From CAZEMR01 sp964513465 (GTDB taxonomy: Bacteria; Bacteroidota; Ignavibacteria; Kapaibacteriales; UBA2268), in contig CAZEMR010000071.1 in NCBI GenBank assembly GCA_964513465.1, positions 1-15,394 on the forward strand: 15,394 bases of DNA. Reading direction: 5' to 3'. The position numbers and the translations under genes are program-made. A model generated the notes under the pieces. The model was not told where the DNA came from. It saw only the letters and a program-made list of their open reading frames with translations, and searched no databases. Positions 1 through 6,669 of the stretch are shown piece by piece. The stretch's first letter is position 1, and each line of letters starts with the position of its first letter.

Positions 1-642
1 GACTACGGAGCGGATTCGCTGCGCGTATTCGAGATGTTCCTCGGGCCGCTCGAGCAGTCCAAGCCCTGGTAGACCACCGGCATCGAGGGCGTCCACCGCT
101 TCCTCGGGCGCGTCTGGCGATTGATAATCGACGACAGCGGCAATGTATCCAAAGAAATTCAGGACGCCGGACTCAATCAGGAGCAGGAATTCGCGCTGCA
201 CAGCACCATCAAAAAAGTCGGCGAAGACATCGAGAATCTTCGATTCAACACCGCAATCTCGCAGATGATGATATTCGTAAATGAATTCAACAAGGCAAAG
301 GTCAAGCCCCGCGCGGCAATGGAGAAATTCCTGCTGTGCCTGGCCCCGTTCGCGCCGCATATCGCCGAGGAGCTCTGGCAGCGGCTCGGCCACGAGGAAT
401 CGATCACGCTTCAGGCATTCCCCGATTACGACGAATCCAAAATAGTAAAGCACTCCATCGAATTCGTAGTGCAGGTGAACGGCAAAATCCGCGCAAAAAT
501 CGAGGCTCAGCCCGATCTCGAAGCCGGCGCATACGAGGAAATGGCCAAATCCGACGAAAAAGTGCGGAAATATATCGAGGGCAAAGAGATTAAGAAAATC
601 ATCTATGTGCCAAACAAATTATTAAATCTAATTGCTAAATAA
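1..642 (+). CDS. leuS: Leucyl-tRNA synthetase, C-terminal part, interrupted by an in-frame TAG
   Basis: LeuRS charges tRNA-Leu with leucine in the cytoplasm. The gene enters from outside the window in frame 1. The first 23 codons give the conserved stretch YGADSLRVFEMFLGPLEQSK followed by PW, at the junction of the catalytic core and the anticodon-binding domain. Codon 24 (70-72) is TAG, and the same frame then resumes perfectly with TTGIEGVHRFLGRVWRLI. The rest is a normal LeuRS tail: the anticodon-binding helices (FLLCLAPFAPHIAEELW) and the C-terminal domain with VQVNGKIRAKI and a final IIYVPNKLLNLIAK. Relatives usually have Ser at the interrupted position, so TCG to TAG is the simplest change. 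Apart from the TAG the fragment looks intact and under selection. It could be a sequencing error, a real nonsense mutation or a suppressed codon. It lies 23 bp before rlmN on the same strand. Confidence 0.9.
70..72 (+). other. In-frame TAG within the leuS reading frame
   Basis: TAG follows the conserved KPW codons, and the LeuRS frame continues without a shift on the far side. TAG also appears to be a genuine stop in this window, at gatC (3010-3012) and at the minus-strand gene ending at 4795. General reassignment of amber is therefore unlikely. Confidence 0.85.
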
Positions 643-665
643 ATCAGGGACTTAATTAATTCATA

Positions 666-1739
666 ATGCCGGGAAAAAAATATATAAAGGATTATACGCT
701 GGAGGAATTGCGCGGTATTTTCGAACGCCAGGCCAAGCCGGCATTCCGCGCAAATCAGATATTCGAGAATATTTACCGCGGACGGAGGAATGATTTCCGC
801 GAGATCACGAATCTGCCGAAAGACCTCCGCGCCGAACTCGAGGATACATATATAATCGACGCGCTCGAACCCATCGAAGCGCGGCGCTCGCTCGATGGCT
901 CTGTCAAATTCCTTTTCCGGATGGCCGGCGGCGATATGATCGAATCCGTGCTGATGCCATACCACAGCGACGAGGACAGCCTCGCACCCGAGCGCAGCAC
1001 GCTCTGCGTATCGACCCAGGCCGGATGTCCGCTGCGCTGCCGATTCTGCGCGACCGGCACTCTGGGATTCCGGCGCAACCTCTCCCCCGCGGAGATCGTC
1101 GATCAATACCTGAAGGCCGAGGCCGCCACCGACCGCCGCATCACCAACGTGGTGCTGATGGGTATGGGCGAGCCGCTGCTGAATTTCGACAATGTGGCGC
1201 GCGCGCTCGATATCTTTACAAATCCCCGCGCCGATCTTGTTTCGCGCAAAAAGATCACTCTATCGACCGTCGGGATTATTCCGAAAATCTATGATCTGGC
1301 CGAAATAGCAAATCCGGTGAAGCTGGCTGTTTCGCTGCATTCGGCGATTCAGGAGAAGCGCGAGAAGTTGATGCCGATTGCGCGGAAATTCCCCCTCGGC
1401 GAGCTTGGCAACGCCGTCGAGAATTATTACCGCAAAACCGGCCTGTCGATTACTTATGAATATATTTTATTCGATGGAATAAACGATGGCCAGCGCGACG
1501 CCGACCGCCTGATTAAATTCGCGCGGCGGGTGAATTCTATCGTCAACATTATCCCCTTCAACGATGTTTCGTTTGCGCTCGAAAGCGGCGCAGAGCTTCG
1601 GCCCGCGCCTGTCGAATCGGTCGATCGCTTCGTCGAATACATCCGCGCTTCGGGGGTGGTCGTTAAAATCCGCAAATCATTCGGGCCGGACATCGAAGCC
1701 GCCTGCGGACAACTCGCGCTCAGCCGCAGCAAACAATAA
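666..1739 (+). CDS. rlmN: Dual-specificity 23S rRNA/tRNA adenine C2-methyltransferase RlmN
   Basis: RlmN is a radical-SAM enzyme that methylates C2 of A2503 in 23S rRNA and A37 of some tRNAs. The 357 residues match the family length. The N-terminal helical domain (about 1-80) includes FRANQIFENIYRG. The radical-SAM core has the CxxxCxxC iron-sulphur motif at Cys121, Cys125 and Cys128 (QAGCPLRCRFCATG). It also has the VVLMGMGEPLLNFDNV block and the TLSTVGI and LAVSLHSA strands. The two catalytic cysteines of the methyl-transfer mechanism correspond to Cys114 (STLCVSTQ) and Cys347 (EAACGQL). The ATG at 666 gives the usual N-terminus, although no clear Shine-Dalgarno sequence precedes it. It lies 23 bp after leuS and 56 bp before the next gene, so these translation-related genes are probably cotranscribed. 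Identification is secure. Confidence 0.96.
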   Translation: MPGKKYIKDYTLEELRGIFERQAKPAFRANQIFENIYRGRRNDFREITNLPKDLRAELEDTYIIDALEPIEARRSLDGSVKFLFRMAGGDMIESVLMPYHSDEDSLAPERSTLCVSTQAGCPLRCRFCATGTLGFRRNLSPAEIVDQYLKAEAATDRRITNVVLMGMGEPLLNFDNVARALDIFTNPRADLVSRKKITLSTVGIIPKIYDLAEIANPVKLAVSLHSAIQEKREKLMPIARKFPLGELGNAVENYYRKTGLSITYEYILFDGINDGQRDADRLIKFARRVNSIVNIIPFNDVSFALESGAELRPAPVESVDRFVEYIRASGVVVKIRKSFGPDIEAACGQLALSRSKQ

Positions 1740-1795
1740 TTTGGCGGTTGTCCCGATTTTTTAATAAATAAACTAATTCAATCCGGGCAGAATTC

Positions 1796-2701
1796 ATGCG
1801 ATATTTCCTCATTTTTCTGATAATATTTATTCCGATTTCGGTTTTTGCAGATGATATTGATCCGGACGACCTCGAAATCGGCAAGAAACACGAATACATC
1901 ATTCGCCTGAAAAACGGCGACATACTGACCGGCTACGTCACCGGTACTGCGCCCGGCGAGGAAGGCGGCCCGGCAATCCGATTCCGCACCGAGCTTGGCA
2001 CCGCGCTTATATATATAAGCCAGATCGAGGAAATCCGCCCGAAAGAAGTCGCATACCGCCATTCGCACCGGGTATTTCTGCTGCCCACCGCCGAACCTAT
2101 CGGCGGCGACCACTTCATCGGGATGTTCGAGATGCTCTTCCTTTACGGCGGGGCGGGCATCGGCGATATCGTTTCGATCACTGCCGGACGCTCGATCGTC
2201 CCGGGCATCGATTCACGCCAGCAATTGACCGAACTCAACGTAAAAGCAACCGTTTACAACACCGACTTCGAATCAATGGAGGGGGGCATGAGCTTCGCCG
2301 TAGGCGGGAATATGGCATGGGCCAACCACAACAACCGCCTGGTGCATTACTACGGTGTGGCCACCTTCCGCGGCTTCAAATCGCTGATCACCAGCGCAAT
2401 ATTCTACAAAGCCGGCAGCGAGGATTACTACCGTCTGAACTTCGGCCAGAACGCCGTCGATATGACCTACGCGGACGGCTCGTTCGGTATCGGCCTGGGC
2501 CTCGATACGCGATTCACCCGCTGGCATGGCCTGCATTTCATCGGCGAATTATGGAACAGCGACATCACGCGCCCGACCAACACCGGCGTTTTGCTGGGCT
2601 TCCGCTTGTCGAACAGCTCATTTTCGGCGGACTTCGGGCTGTCGTTTTTCACTCAGCCGCTTGTAGCGCCATTCGCGAGTTTTGTTTGGACTCCGTTTTG
2701 A
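1796..2701 (+). CDS. Secreted beta-rich protein, possible outer-membrane protein, function unknown
   Basis: I do not recognise a named family. The 301-residue product starts with a clear signal peptide (MRYFLIFLIIFIPISVFA, likely cut before DDID). Residues about 35-80 (IRLKNGDILTGYVTG, then ISQIEEIRPKE) resemble the small beta domain found in many secreted bacterial proteins that begins with a 'k.GdvltG.v' strand. The remainder alternates aromatic and small residues in short strands (GMSFAVGGNMAW, FGIGLGLDTRFTRW, GVLLGFRLSNSSFSADFGLS) and ends in SFVWTPF. A C-terminal Phe after an amphipathic strand is typical of outer-membrane beta barrels, so export to the outer membrane is my inference. 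No Shine-Dalgarno sequence is evident. It sits between rlmN and gatC with short spacers (56 and 29 bp), which suggests cotranscription rather than shared function. The stop is TGA. Confidence 0.8.
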   Translation: MRYFLIFLIIFIPISVFADDIDPDDLEIGKKHEYIIRLKNGDILTGYVTGTAPGEEGGPAIRFRTELGTALIYISQIEEIRPKEVAYRHSHRVFLLPTAEPIGGDHFIGMFEMLFLYGGAGIGDIVSITAGRSIVPGIDSRQQLTELNVKATVYNTDFESMEGGMSFAVGGNMAWANHNNRLVHYYGVATFRGFKSLITSAIFYKAGSEDYYRLNFGQNAVDMTYADGSFGIGLGLDTRFTRWHGLHFIGELWNSDITRPTNTGVLLGFRLSNSSFSADFGLSFFTQPLVAPFASFVWTPF

Positions 2702-2730
2702 TTTTCCGGAAAATTTTTCTAATATCCAAT

Positions 2731-3012
2731 ATGACCAATCACGAAAAAATCCTGAAGACCGCCCGGCTGGCCGCTTTGGAATTCAATTCCGACGAAATCG
2801 ACCAGTTCGCCCGGGAATTCGATGAATTAATCGAATTCGTATCAAAGCTCGACGAAGCGGATGTTTCCGGCATCGAGCCAATGATATTGCCTATCGACGG
2901 AATTGATAAACTGCGAGACGACATTCCGCGCGCAGGACAGGATTCGGTCAATCCCGCTGCGATTTCCGAAAATTTCGATAATAATTATATTAAAATTAAA
3001 AAGGAGAAATAG
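2731..3012 (+). CDS. gatC: Asp-tRNA(Asn)/Glu-tRNA(Gln) amidotransferase subunit C
   Basis: GatC is the small subunit that holds GatA and GatB together in the GatCAB complex, which converts Glu-tRNA(Gln) and Asp-tRNA(Asn) to the amidated forms. The 93-residue product has the family pattern: ILKTARLAALEFNSDEIDQF, then EFDELIEFVSKLDEADVSGIEPM, then LRDDIP and a short charged tail. The length is normal for the family. Translation starts at the ATG at 2731; a longer upstream reading in the same frame would overlap the preceding gene and is not GatC-like. It ends with TAG at 3010-3012, whose upstream codons AAG GAG also serve as the ribosome-binding site of kdsB, so the two are probably translationally linked. 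gatA and gatB are not in the window. Confidence 0.9.
   Translation: MTNHEKILKTARLAALEFNSDEIDQFAREFDELIEFVSKLDEADVSGIEPMILPIDGIDKLRDDIPRAGQDSVNPAAISENFDNNYIKIKKEK
3001..3006 (+). promoter_or_regulatory. Shine-Dalgarno sequence for kdsB
   Basis: AAGGAG lies at the end of gatC with an 8-nt spacer to the ATC at 3015. No ATG, GTG or TTG occurs in the kdsB frame near the expected N-terminus, so this ribosome-binding site is what points to the ATC as the start. Confidence 0.6.
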
Positions 3013-3014
3013 TC

Positions 3015-3758
3015 ATCAGAACAGTAGCAATAATCCCCGCAAGATACGAATCGAGCCGCTTCCCCGGCAAAGTGCTGGCCGATCTCTGCGGCAAACCGAT
3101 GATCCGCCACGTGTGGGAGGCTGCCTCACTCGCCAATTTCGACGATGTGATAATCGCCACCGACGACATGCGAATCAAAGAAGCCTGCCGCGAATTCACC
3201 AACCGAATCGAGCTGACCCCGCCCAATCTCCTGTCCGGCAGCGACCGTTGCGCAGTGGCAGCAGGCCGCCTCGACGAAAAGCCCGACATCGTTTTCAATA
3301 TCCAGTGCGACGAGCCGATGCTCGAACCTGGCAATCTGACGCGCCTCTTGGGTCAATTCGCCGAAAGCGATTTCCATGTGGGCACGATGATCCGCAAGAT
3401 CGACAATCCGAATGAGCTTTTTAATCCGAATAACGTAAAGGTAATCGTCGGCACGGACGGCCGGGGGCTATATTTTTCGCGGAATGCAATCCCATTTATT
3501 CGGGACATCAAGCCAATCGAATGGATAAATTATCACCAATACTGGCGGCATATCGGGGTATATGCATATAAATACGACGTGCTCGCGAAATTCCACGAGC
3601 TGGATCAATCGGCCACCGAAATCGCCGAAAAGCTCGAGCAGCTCCGGCTTCTCGAAAACGGCGCGCTGTTTTATTGCATGGAAACTGAAATGGAATTAAT
3701 CGCAATCGACACCGAGGACGACCTGAAGGAAGCCCGGCGCGTTATGGGCTGCGTTTAA
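3015..3758 (+). CDS. kdsB: 3-deoxy-manno-octulosonate cytidylyltransferase (CMP-Kdo synthetase), apparent ATC start
   Basis: KdsB activates Kdo with CTP to make CMP-Kdo for the inner core of lipopolysaccharide. The 247-residue reading begins (I/M)RTVAIIPARYESSRFPGK, the nucleotide-binding N-terminus of the family. It continues with DRCAVAA, FNIQCDEPML, FHVGTMI, YFSRNAIPFIRD, HIGVYAYKYDVL, EQLRLLENG and a final DTEDDL; the length matches E. coli KdsB. Two oddities stand out. First, there is no canonical start codon: the expected first codon is ATC, after a well-placed AAGGAG, and the next usable start (GTG at 3072) would delete the PARY...FPGK motif. Second, the usual NVQGDEP motif has Cys98 in place of Gly. 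The gene follows gatC by 2 bp and overlaps the opposing glycosyltransferase gene by 4 bp. The Kdo function implies a lipopolysaccharide-bearing outer membrane. Confidence 0.9.
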   Translation: MRTVAIIPARYESSRFPGKVLADLCGKPMIRHVWEAASLANFDDVIIATDDMRIKEACREFTNRIELTPPNLLSGSDRCAVAAGRLDEKPDIVFNIQCDEPMLEPGNLTRLLGQFAESDFHVGTMIRKIDNPNELFNPNNVKVIVGTDGRGLYFSRNAIPFIRDIKPIEWINYHQYWRHIGVYAYKYDVLAKFHELDQSATEIAEKLEQLRLLENGALFYCMETEMELIAIDTEDDLKEARRVMGCV

Positions 3759-4753
3759 ACCAGAAGGCGGCTGGCTGCGGCTGCGACATCTTTCGGCCTG
3801 ATCTGCGACATATCGTCCGGGTCGGCGGCATCCGGCGGCGGACAGATTGTGACCGCGCGCGCGCCGAGCGGCCCCCAGCGCCGCACGCCGATATGCGATG
3901 TGTTGGGGTATAACCCTGCGACCGGCCGATTCATTGCCGAGGCGATATGCAGCACCCCGGTCGAATTGGCGGCCAGCATCCGCGCCTCGGATATCAGCGC
4001 GATCATTTCGTATAAATCAAATCTGCCGCAGAGATTAATCGCCGCGGGGTTTTCCGCTGTGGCGGCAGCGCACTGCGCGGCCTCGTCCGCCGTGCCGGTG
4101 ATTATCGTATTAATCTGATGAAGCGTAAACATCAGATGTGAGAATTTCCCGAAATTCTCCGCGCTCCAGTCCCGCGCCGATCCACGGCTGCCGGGATGCA
4201 CGATTATATACCCATTCGTAAGATTATATTCCGAAATTGTTTTGCGGACTCTCTCGAGCGATTCGGGATTGACAACGGGCGCGACTACCTCCAGCGGCAA
4301 ATCGTCATCGCCGGCAGCAACCCGCACCAGCCGGACATTATACTCGGCCTCGTGCAGCAAGCCCTTTTTTCGGTGGTCATAAACCCGCTTATTCAGCATC
4401 ACCGAATACCAGCGGAAGCCCGACCCCACCCGAAGAGGCACCCCTGCCGAAAACGCCGATCGTATCTCGTCGAATCGTGGACGCGGGAAAAATGCGGCAT
4501 CGAATTTGTTCCCCTCGAAAATTCCCCGGACACCATTTTCGTAATCATCTGTATATATAATTTCATCTGCGGCTGGTGTTTTGTACAAAAGCGGCGCGAC
4601 GTAGCGGCGGGCGATTATTGCGATATGCGCATCGGGCCGGGCGCGGCGGATTGCTGCGCACATTGGCAGCGTCAGCACCATATCGCCGATAGCATCGGTG
4701 CGCACGACCGCAATTCGCTTTGCGCGGCGGAATATTTCTGATTTTCTACTCAT
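3755..4753 (-). CDS. Glycosyltransferase family 9 protein (heptosyltransferase-like)
   Basis: GT9 enzymes transfer ADP-heptose or similar sugars to the lipopolysaccharide core at the cytoplasmic face of the inner membrane. The 332-residue product has the family's two-domain GT-B layout. The N-terminal motif is IAVVRTDAIGDMVLTLPM (14-31), with the acidic residue of the 'D.iGD' signature. The start of the C-terminal domain is YIIVHPGSRGSARDWSAENF (182-201). The donor-site region is ANSTGVLHIASAMNRP (262-277), followed by AGLYPN. Relatives are called WaaF, WaaC or RfaF, but the sugar acceptor cannot be told from the sequence. It sits beside kdsB, another core-lipopolysaccharide gene, but on the opposite strand and meeting it tail to tail. 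The gene upstream on its own strand ends 41 bp before its start, so these two are probably cotranscribed. No clear Shine-Dalgarno sequence precedes the ATG. Confidence 0.88.
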   Translation of the reverse strand: MSRKSEIFRRAKRIAVVRTDAIGDMVLTLPMCAAIRRARPDAHIAIIARRYVAPLLYKTPAADEIIYTDDYENGVRGIFEGNKFDAAFFPRPRFDEIRSAFSAGVPLRVGSGFRWYSVMLNKRVYDHRKKGLLHEAEYNVRLVRVAAGDDDLPLEVVAPVVNPESLERVRKTISEYNLTNGYIIVHPGSRGSARDWSAENFGKFSHLMFTLHQINTIITGTADEAAQCAAATAENPAAINLCGRFDLYEMIALISEARMLAANSTGVLHIASAMNRPVAGLYPNTSHIGVRRWGPLGARAVTICPPPDAADPDDMSQIRPKDVAAAASRLLV

Positions 4754-4794
4754 TTATGCAAAAATAATGCTAAGCGGGGAATAATAAAAATGCG

Positions 4795-5487
4795 CTATTT
4801 TCGGCGACCCGTTTCGAGCTCGCTTCTGATAAGCCCTTTGGGTATGCGATATGCATTGCCGGGCACCTCGGTCGAGGGCGGCTGGTGGACTTCATCCGGG
4901 GACGATTCGGGACGTTCGGCTGCGGCCTCGCGGCCATTTTTGTCGATCCTCACCGGTCGAAGAATATCCATTGCGCGGGTCAGATGACCGCCCACTCGGA
5001 TGAACGCGTCGCGGAATGGACTACCCTCGGACGCTGCTCGTGCGGTCGGCGCATCTTTACGATTAGTATACTCGCCCGCGATTGGGGGCAGACCGGGAGC
5101 TGCCTCTTCGTGAATTTTGATTTTGATTAAATTTTTTGAAATATTAATATCAATTCCGGAGGCAATCCGAAGAGAATTAAAAAATGAATAAACCGGCAGG
5201 TATAGCTGCCCCCCGATTGCGATAACGGGGCGCGGTAGCTGGAGCACCACCCGGCCATGGCCCGATATGTCCGCCGCTACGAAGAATGAGGCCTGAGCCG
5301 CAGTCAGAGTTGTCTGGCCGTCAAACGACCTTTCAATTTCGCTGAGCCGGGCATATTCGAGGCCGCCGTATTCGCGGGTGGCCACCGAATTGCGGCTCTG
5401 ATCGGGGCCGATAATTGCCACCTTTCCGGCCGTCAGCGACTTGCCTGCGACGGAAAGAATAATCAATATGAAAATTACTGCTTTCAT
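4795..5487 (-). CDS. Secreted protein with a copper-amine-oxidase-N-like domain, function unknown
   Basis: The 230-residue product begins with a signal peptide (MKAVIFILIILSVAGKSLTA), so it should be exported. Residues about 40-125 (GLEYARLSEIERSF, then VVLQLPRPVIAIGGQLYLPV, then YSFFNSL and INISKNLIKIKI) look like the beta-rich 'copper amine oxidase N-terminal-like' domain. That domain often precedes a catalytic domain such as an N-acetylmuramoyl-L-alanine amidase in cell-wall proteins. Here no catalytic domain follows. The remaining ~100 residues are Pro-, Arg- and Glu-rich and look disordered (AAAERPESSPDEVHQPPSTE), ending in SELETGRRK. It may be a stand-alone adaptor or a truncated amidase. 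The stop is TAG. It lies downstream of the FKBP terminator and 41 bp before the glycosyltransferase gene, probably in one transcript. Domain identity is moderately likely; function is unknown. Confidence 0.7.
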   Translation of the reverse strand: MKAVIFILIILSVAGKSLTAGKVAIIGPDQSRNSVATREYGGLEYARLSEIERSFDGQTTLTAAQASFFVAADISGHGRVVLQLPRPVIAIGGQLYLPVYSFFNSLRIASGIDINISKNLIKIKIHEEAAPGLPPIAGEYTNRKDAPTARAASEGSPFRDAFIRVGGHLTRAMDILRPVRIDKNGREAAAERPESSPDEVHQPPSTEVPGNAYRIPKGLIRSELETGRRK

Positions 5488-5531
5488 GTTATTATATATA
5501 TCGACAGGTGGCAGACAATTCTTAATATATG

Positions 5532-5559
5532 AAAAAAGCCGGACGCCTCGGCATCCGGC
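5532..5559 (-). terminator. Rho-independent terminator of the FKBP gene
   Basis: On the minus strand, GCCGGA and TCCGGC form a stem with a T-G wobble and inner GC pairs around a CGAG loop, followed directly by six Ts. It starts about 20 bp after the FKBP stop codon and separates that gene from the next minus-strand gene. Confidence 0.85.
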
Positions 5560-5580
5560 CCTTCCGTAGGTTTAAATCGA

Positions 5581-6411
5581 TTAATTTCCGCGGCGCTGAG
5601 GCTGCTGCTGCATTTGTTGTTGCATCTGCTGCTGCATTTGCTGTTGCTGCTCTTTTTTGGCTTCCTCTGTGACGATGTCGATAAGCTCTACGTCGAAGAT
5701 AAGCGCGGTGTTCGGCGGAATCGTGGGCGGTGCGCCCTGCTTGCCGTATGCGAGTTCCGCGGGAACGAAGAGGCGCCATTTTGCGCCGACTTTCATCATC
5801 GGAATAGCTTCCTGCCAGCCTGGGATCGATCTGTCGATCTGCAGGGTCGGAGCCTCGCGGTTGCCTTCGTAAGTGTTGTCGAATTCCTCGCCGCTGAAGT
5901 ATTTGCCAATCAGGTGGACTTTGACGAAGTCATCGCGTGTGGGCGATTTGCCTTTGCCCTCTTCGAGCACTTTGTACTGCAGGCCGCTGGGTGTAACTTT
6001 CACTCCGGGTTTGGTCTTGTTTTCCTCGAGGAATTTTTTGGAAAGCTCCTCGTTCTTTTCGCCGAGTTCTTCCATTTTCTTTTTCTCGTTGGCCTGACGA
6101 TCCTGCTGTTTCTGCATCATTTCCTGCTGGAATTGCTGCATTACCTGCTGGAATTCGTCCGGTGAAAGCATAACTTTCGAGGTATCGCCGCTCATGCCGT
6201 CTTTGATTCCTTTTACATAGTAATCGAACATCAGTTTCAGCGAATCCTGGTGCATACGGTTGCCCATCTGATAGCCAAGCGCGTAGCTGTACTTGTCTTC
6301 GTATTTTTCGGGTTTGGACATTTTGTCTGTCGGGGTGGTTGCATCGTCGGATTTCTGGTTGCAGCCGCCCAGCAAAACAGCCAGTGTAATAATTGAGATA
6401 AGTAATCTCAT
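5581..6411 (-). CDS. FKBP-type peptidyl-prolyl cis-trans isomerase, lipoprotein
   Basis: This enzyme speeds cis-trans isomerisation of proline bonds and helps proteins fold in the periplasm. The 276-residue product begins MRLLISIITLAVLLGGCNQK, a lipoprotein signal with an LGGC lipobox, so it should be anchored to a membrane by Cys16. Residues about 35-140 resemble the FKBP N-terminal dimerisation domain (YSYALGYQMGNRM, then a Gln/Lys/Glu-rich helix). Residues about 145-250 are the FKBP catalytic domain (VTPSGLQYKVLEEGKG, DNTYEG, PGWQEAIPMMKVGAKWRLFV, ELAYG, IPPNTALIFDVELIDI). The protein ends in a QQQM repeat tail. The start is set by GGAGGA six bases before the ATG; a longer reading upstream lacks such a site. 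It resembles Mip/FkpA-type proteins. A terminator follows it, and a plausible promoter lies upstream, so it is probably a single-gene unit. Confidence 0.93.
   Translation of the reverse strand: MRLLISIITLAVLLGGCNQKSDDATTPTDKMSKPEKYEDKYSYALGYQMGNRMHQDSLKLMFDYYVKGIKDGMSGDTSKVMLSPDEFQQVMQQFQQEMMQKQQDRQANEKKKMEELGEKNEELSKKFLEENKTKPGVKVTPSGLQYKVLEEGKGKSPTRDDFVKVHLIGKYFSGEEFDNTYEGNREAPTLQIDRSIPGWQEAIPMMKVGAKWRLFVPAELAYGKQGAPPTIPPNTALIFDVELIDIVTEEAKKEQQQQMQQQMQQQMQQQPQRRGN
5601..5651 (-). repeat. 12-bp-period tandem repeat encoding (QQQM)n
   Basis: The 3' end of the FKBP gene contains a low-complexity run of CAG/CAA and ATG codons with a 12-bp period, encoding QQQM units after a KKEQ lead-in. The mix of CAG and CAA codons shows some divergence between units. 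Copy number could vary by replication slippage. Confidence 0.75.
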
Positions 6412-6439
6412 GTGGATTCCTCCATTTGTTCTGAAAAAA

Positions 6440-6468
6440 ATTCTGCCATGAATTGCATTCGAAATCAA
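6440..6468 (-). promoter_or_regulatory. Possible sigma70-type promoter for the FKBP gene
   Basis: On the minus strand TTGATT (6463-6468) and CAGAAT (6440-6445) are separated by 17 bp, with the predicted start of transcription shortly before the GGAGGA ribosome-binding site. Each hexamer matches consensus at four of six positions. In such AT-rich sequence chance matches are common. Confidence 0.3.
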
Positions 6469-6606
6469 TTTCCGAAATTACAAAAGAATTCGGATTTATA
6501 ATAACAATTATCCACAAAAGCGGTTGTATTCATTAGGATGAAGCGTATTGGAATGTTTACGCAGCAAAAGGATAATTATTATTAATTCAGAAATATTTAA
6601 ATAAAT

Positions 6607-6644
6607 AAAAGGCTGCGCCACGCAGATTTGCGAAGCAGACAGCC
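6607..6644 (-). terminator. Probable terminator of the COG2403-type GTPase gene
   Basis: On the minus strand the outer stem GGCTG/CAGCC encloses an inner CGCA/TGCG hairpin with an AATC loop, and TTTT then an AT-rich run follows. It begins about 25 bp after the TGA of the GTPase gene. The internal loop makes it weaker than a standard terminator. Confidence 0.5.
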
Positions 6645-6669
6645 TATATTTATATCAGAATGCGCGCGA

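Noticed and set aside
70..72. Reassigned amber codon or pyrrolysine
   Set aside because: TAG is a plausible normal stop at gatC and at the gene ending at 4795, and LeuRS does not carry pyrrolysine; an error or mutation is simpler.
2005..2020. Perfect 16-bp palindrome GCTTATATATATAAGC
   Set aside because: It lies inside a coding frame reading Leu-Ile-Tyr-Ile-Ser and is explained by the TATATA codon habit seen elsewhere; no sign of an operator or recombination site.
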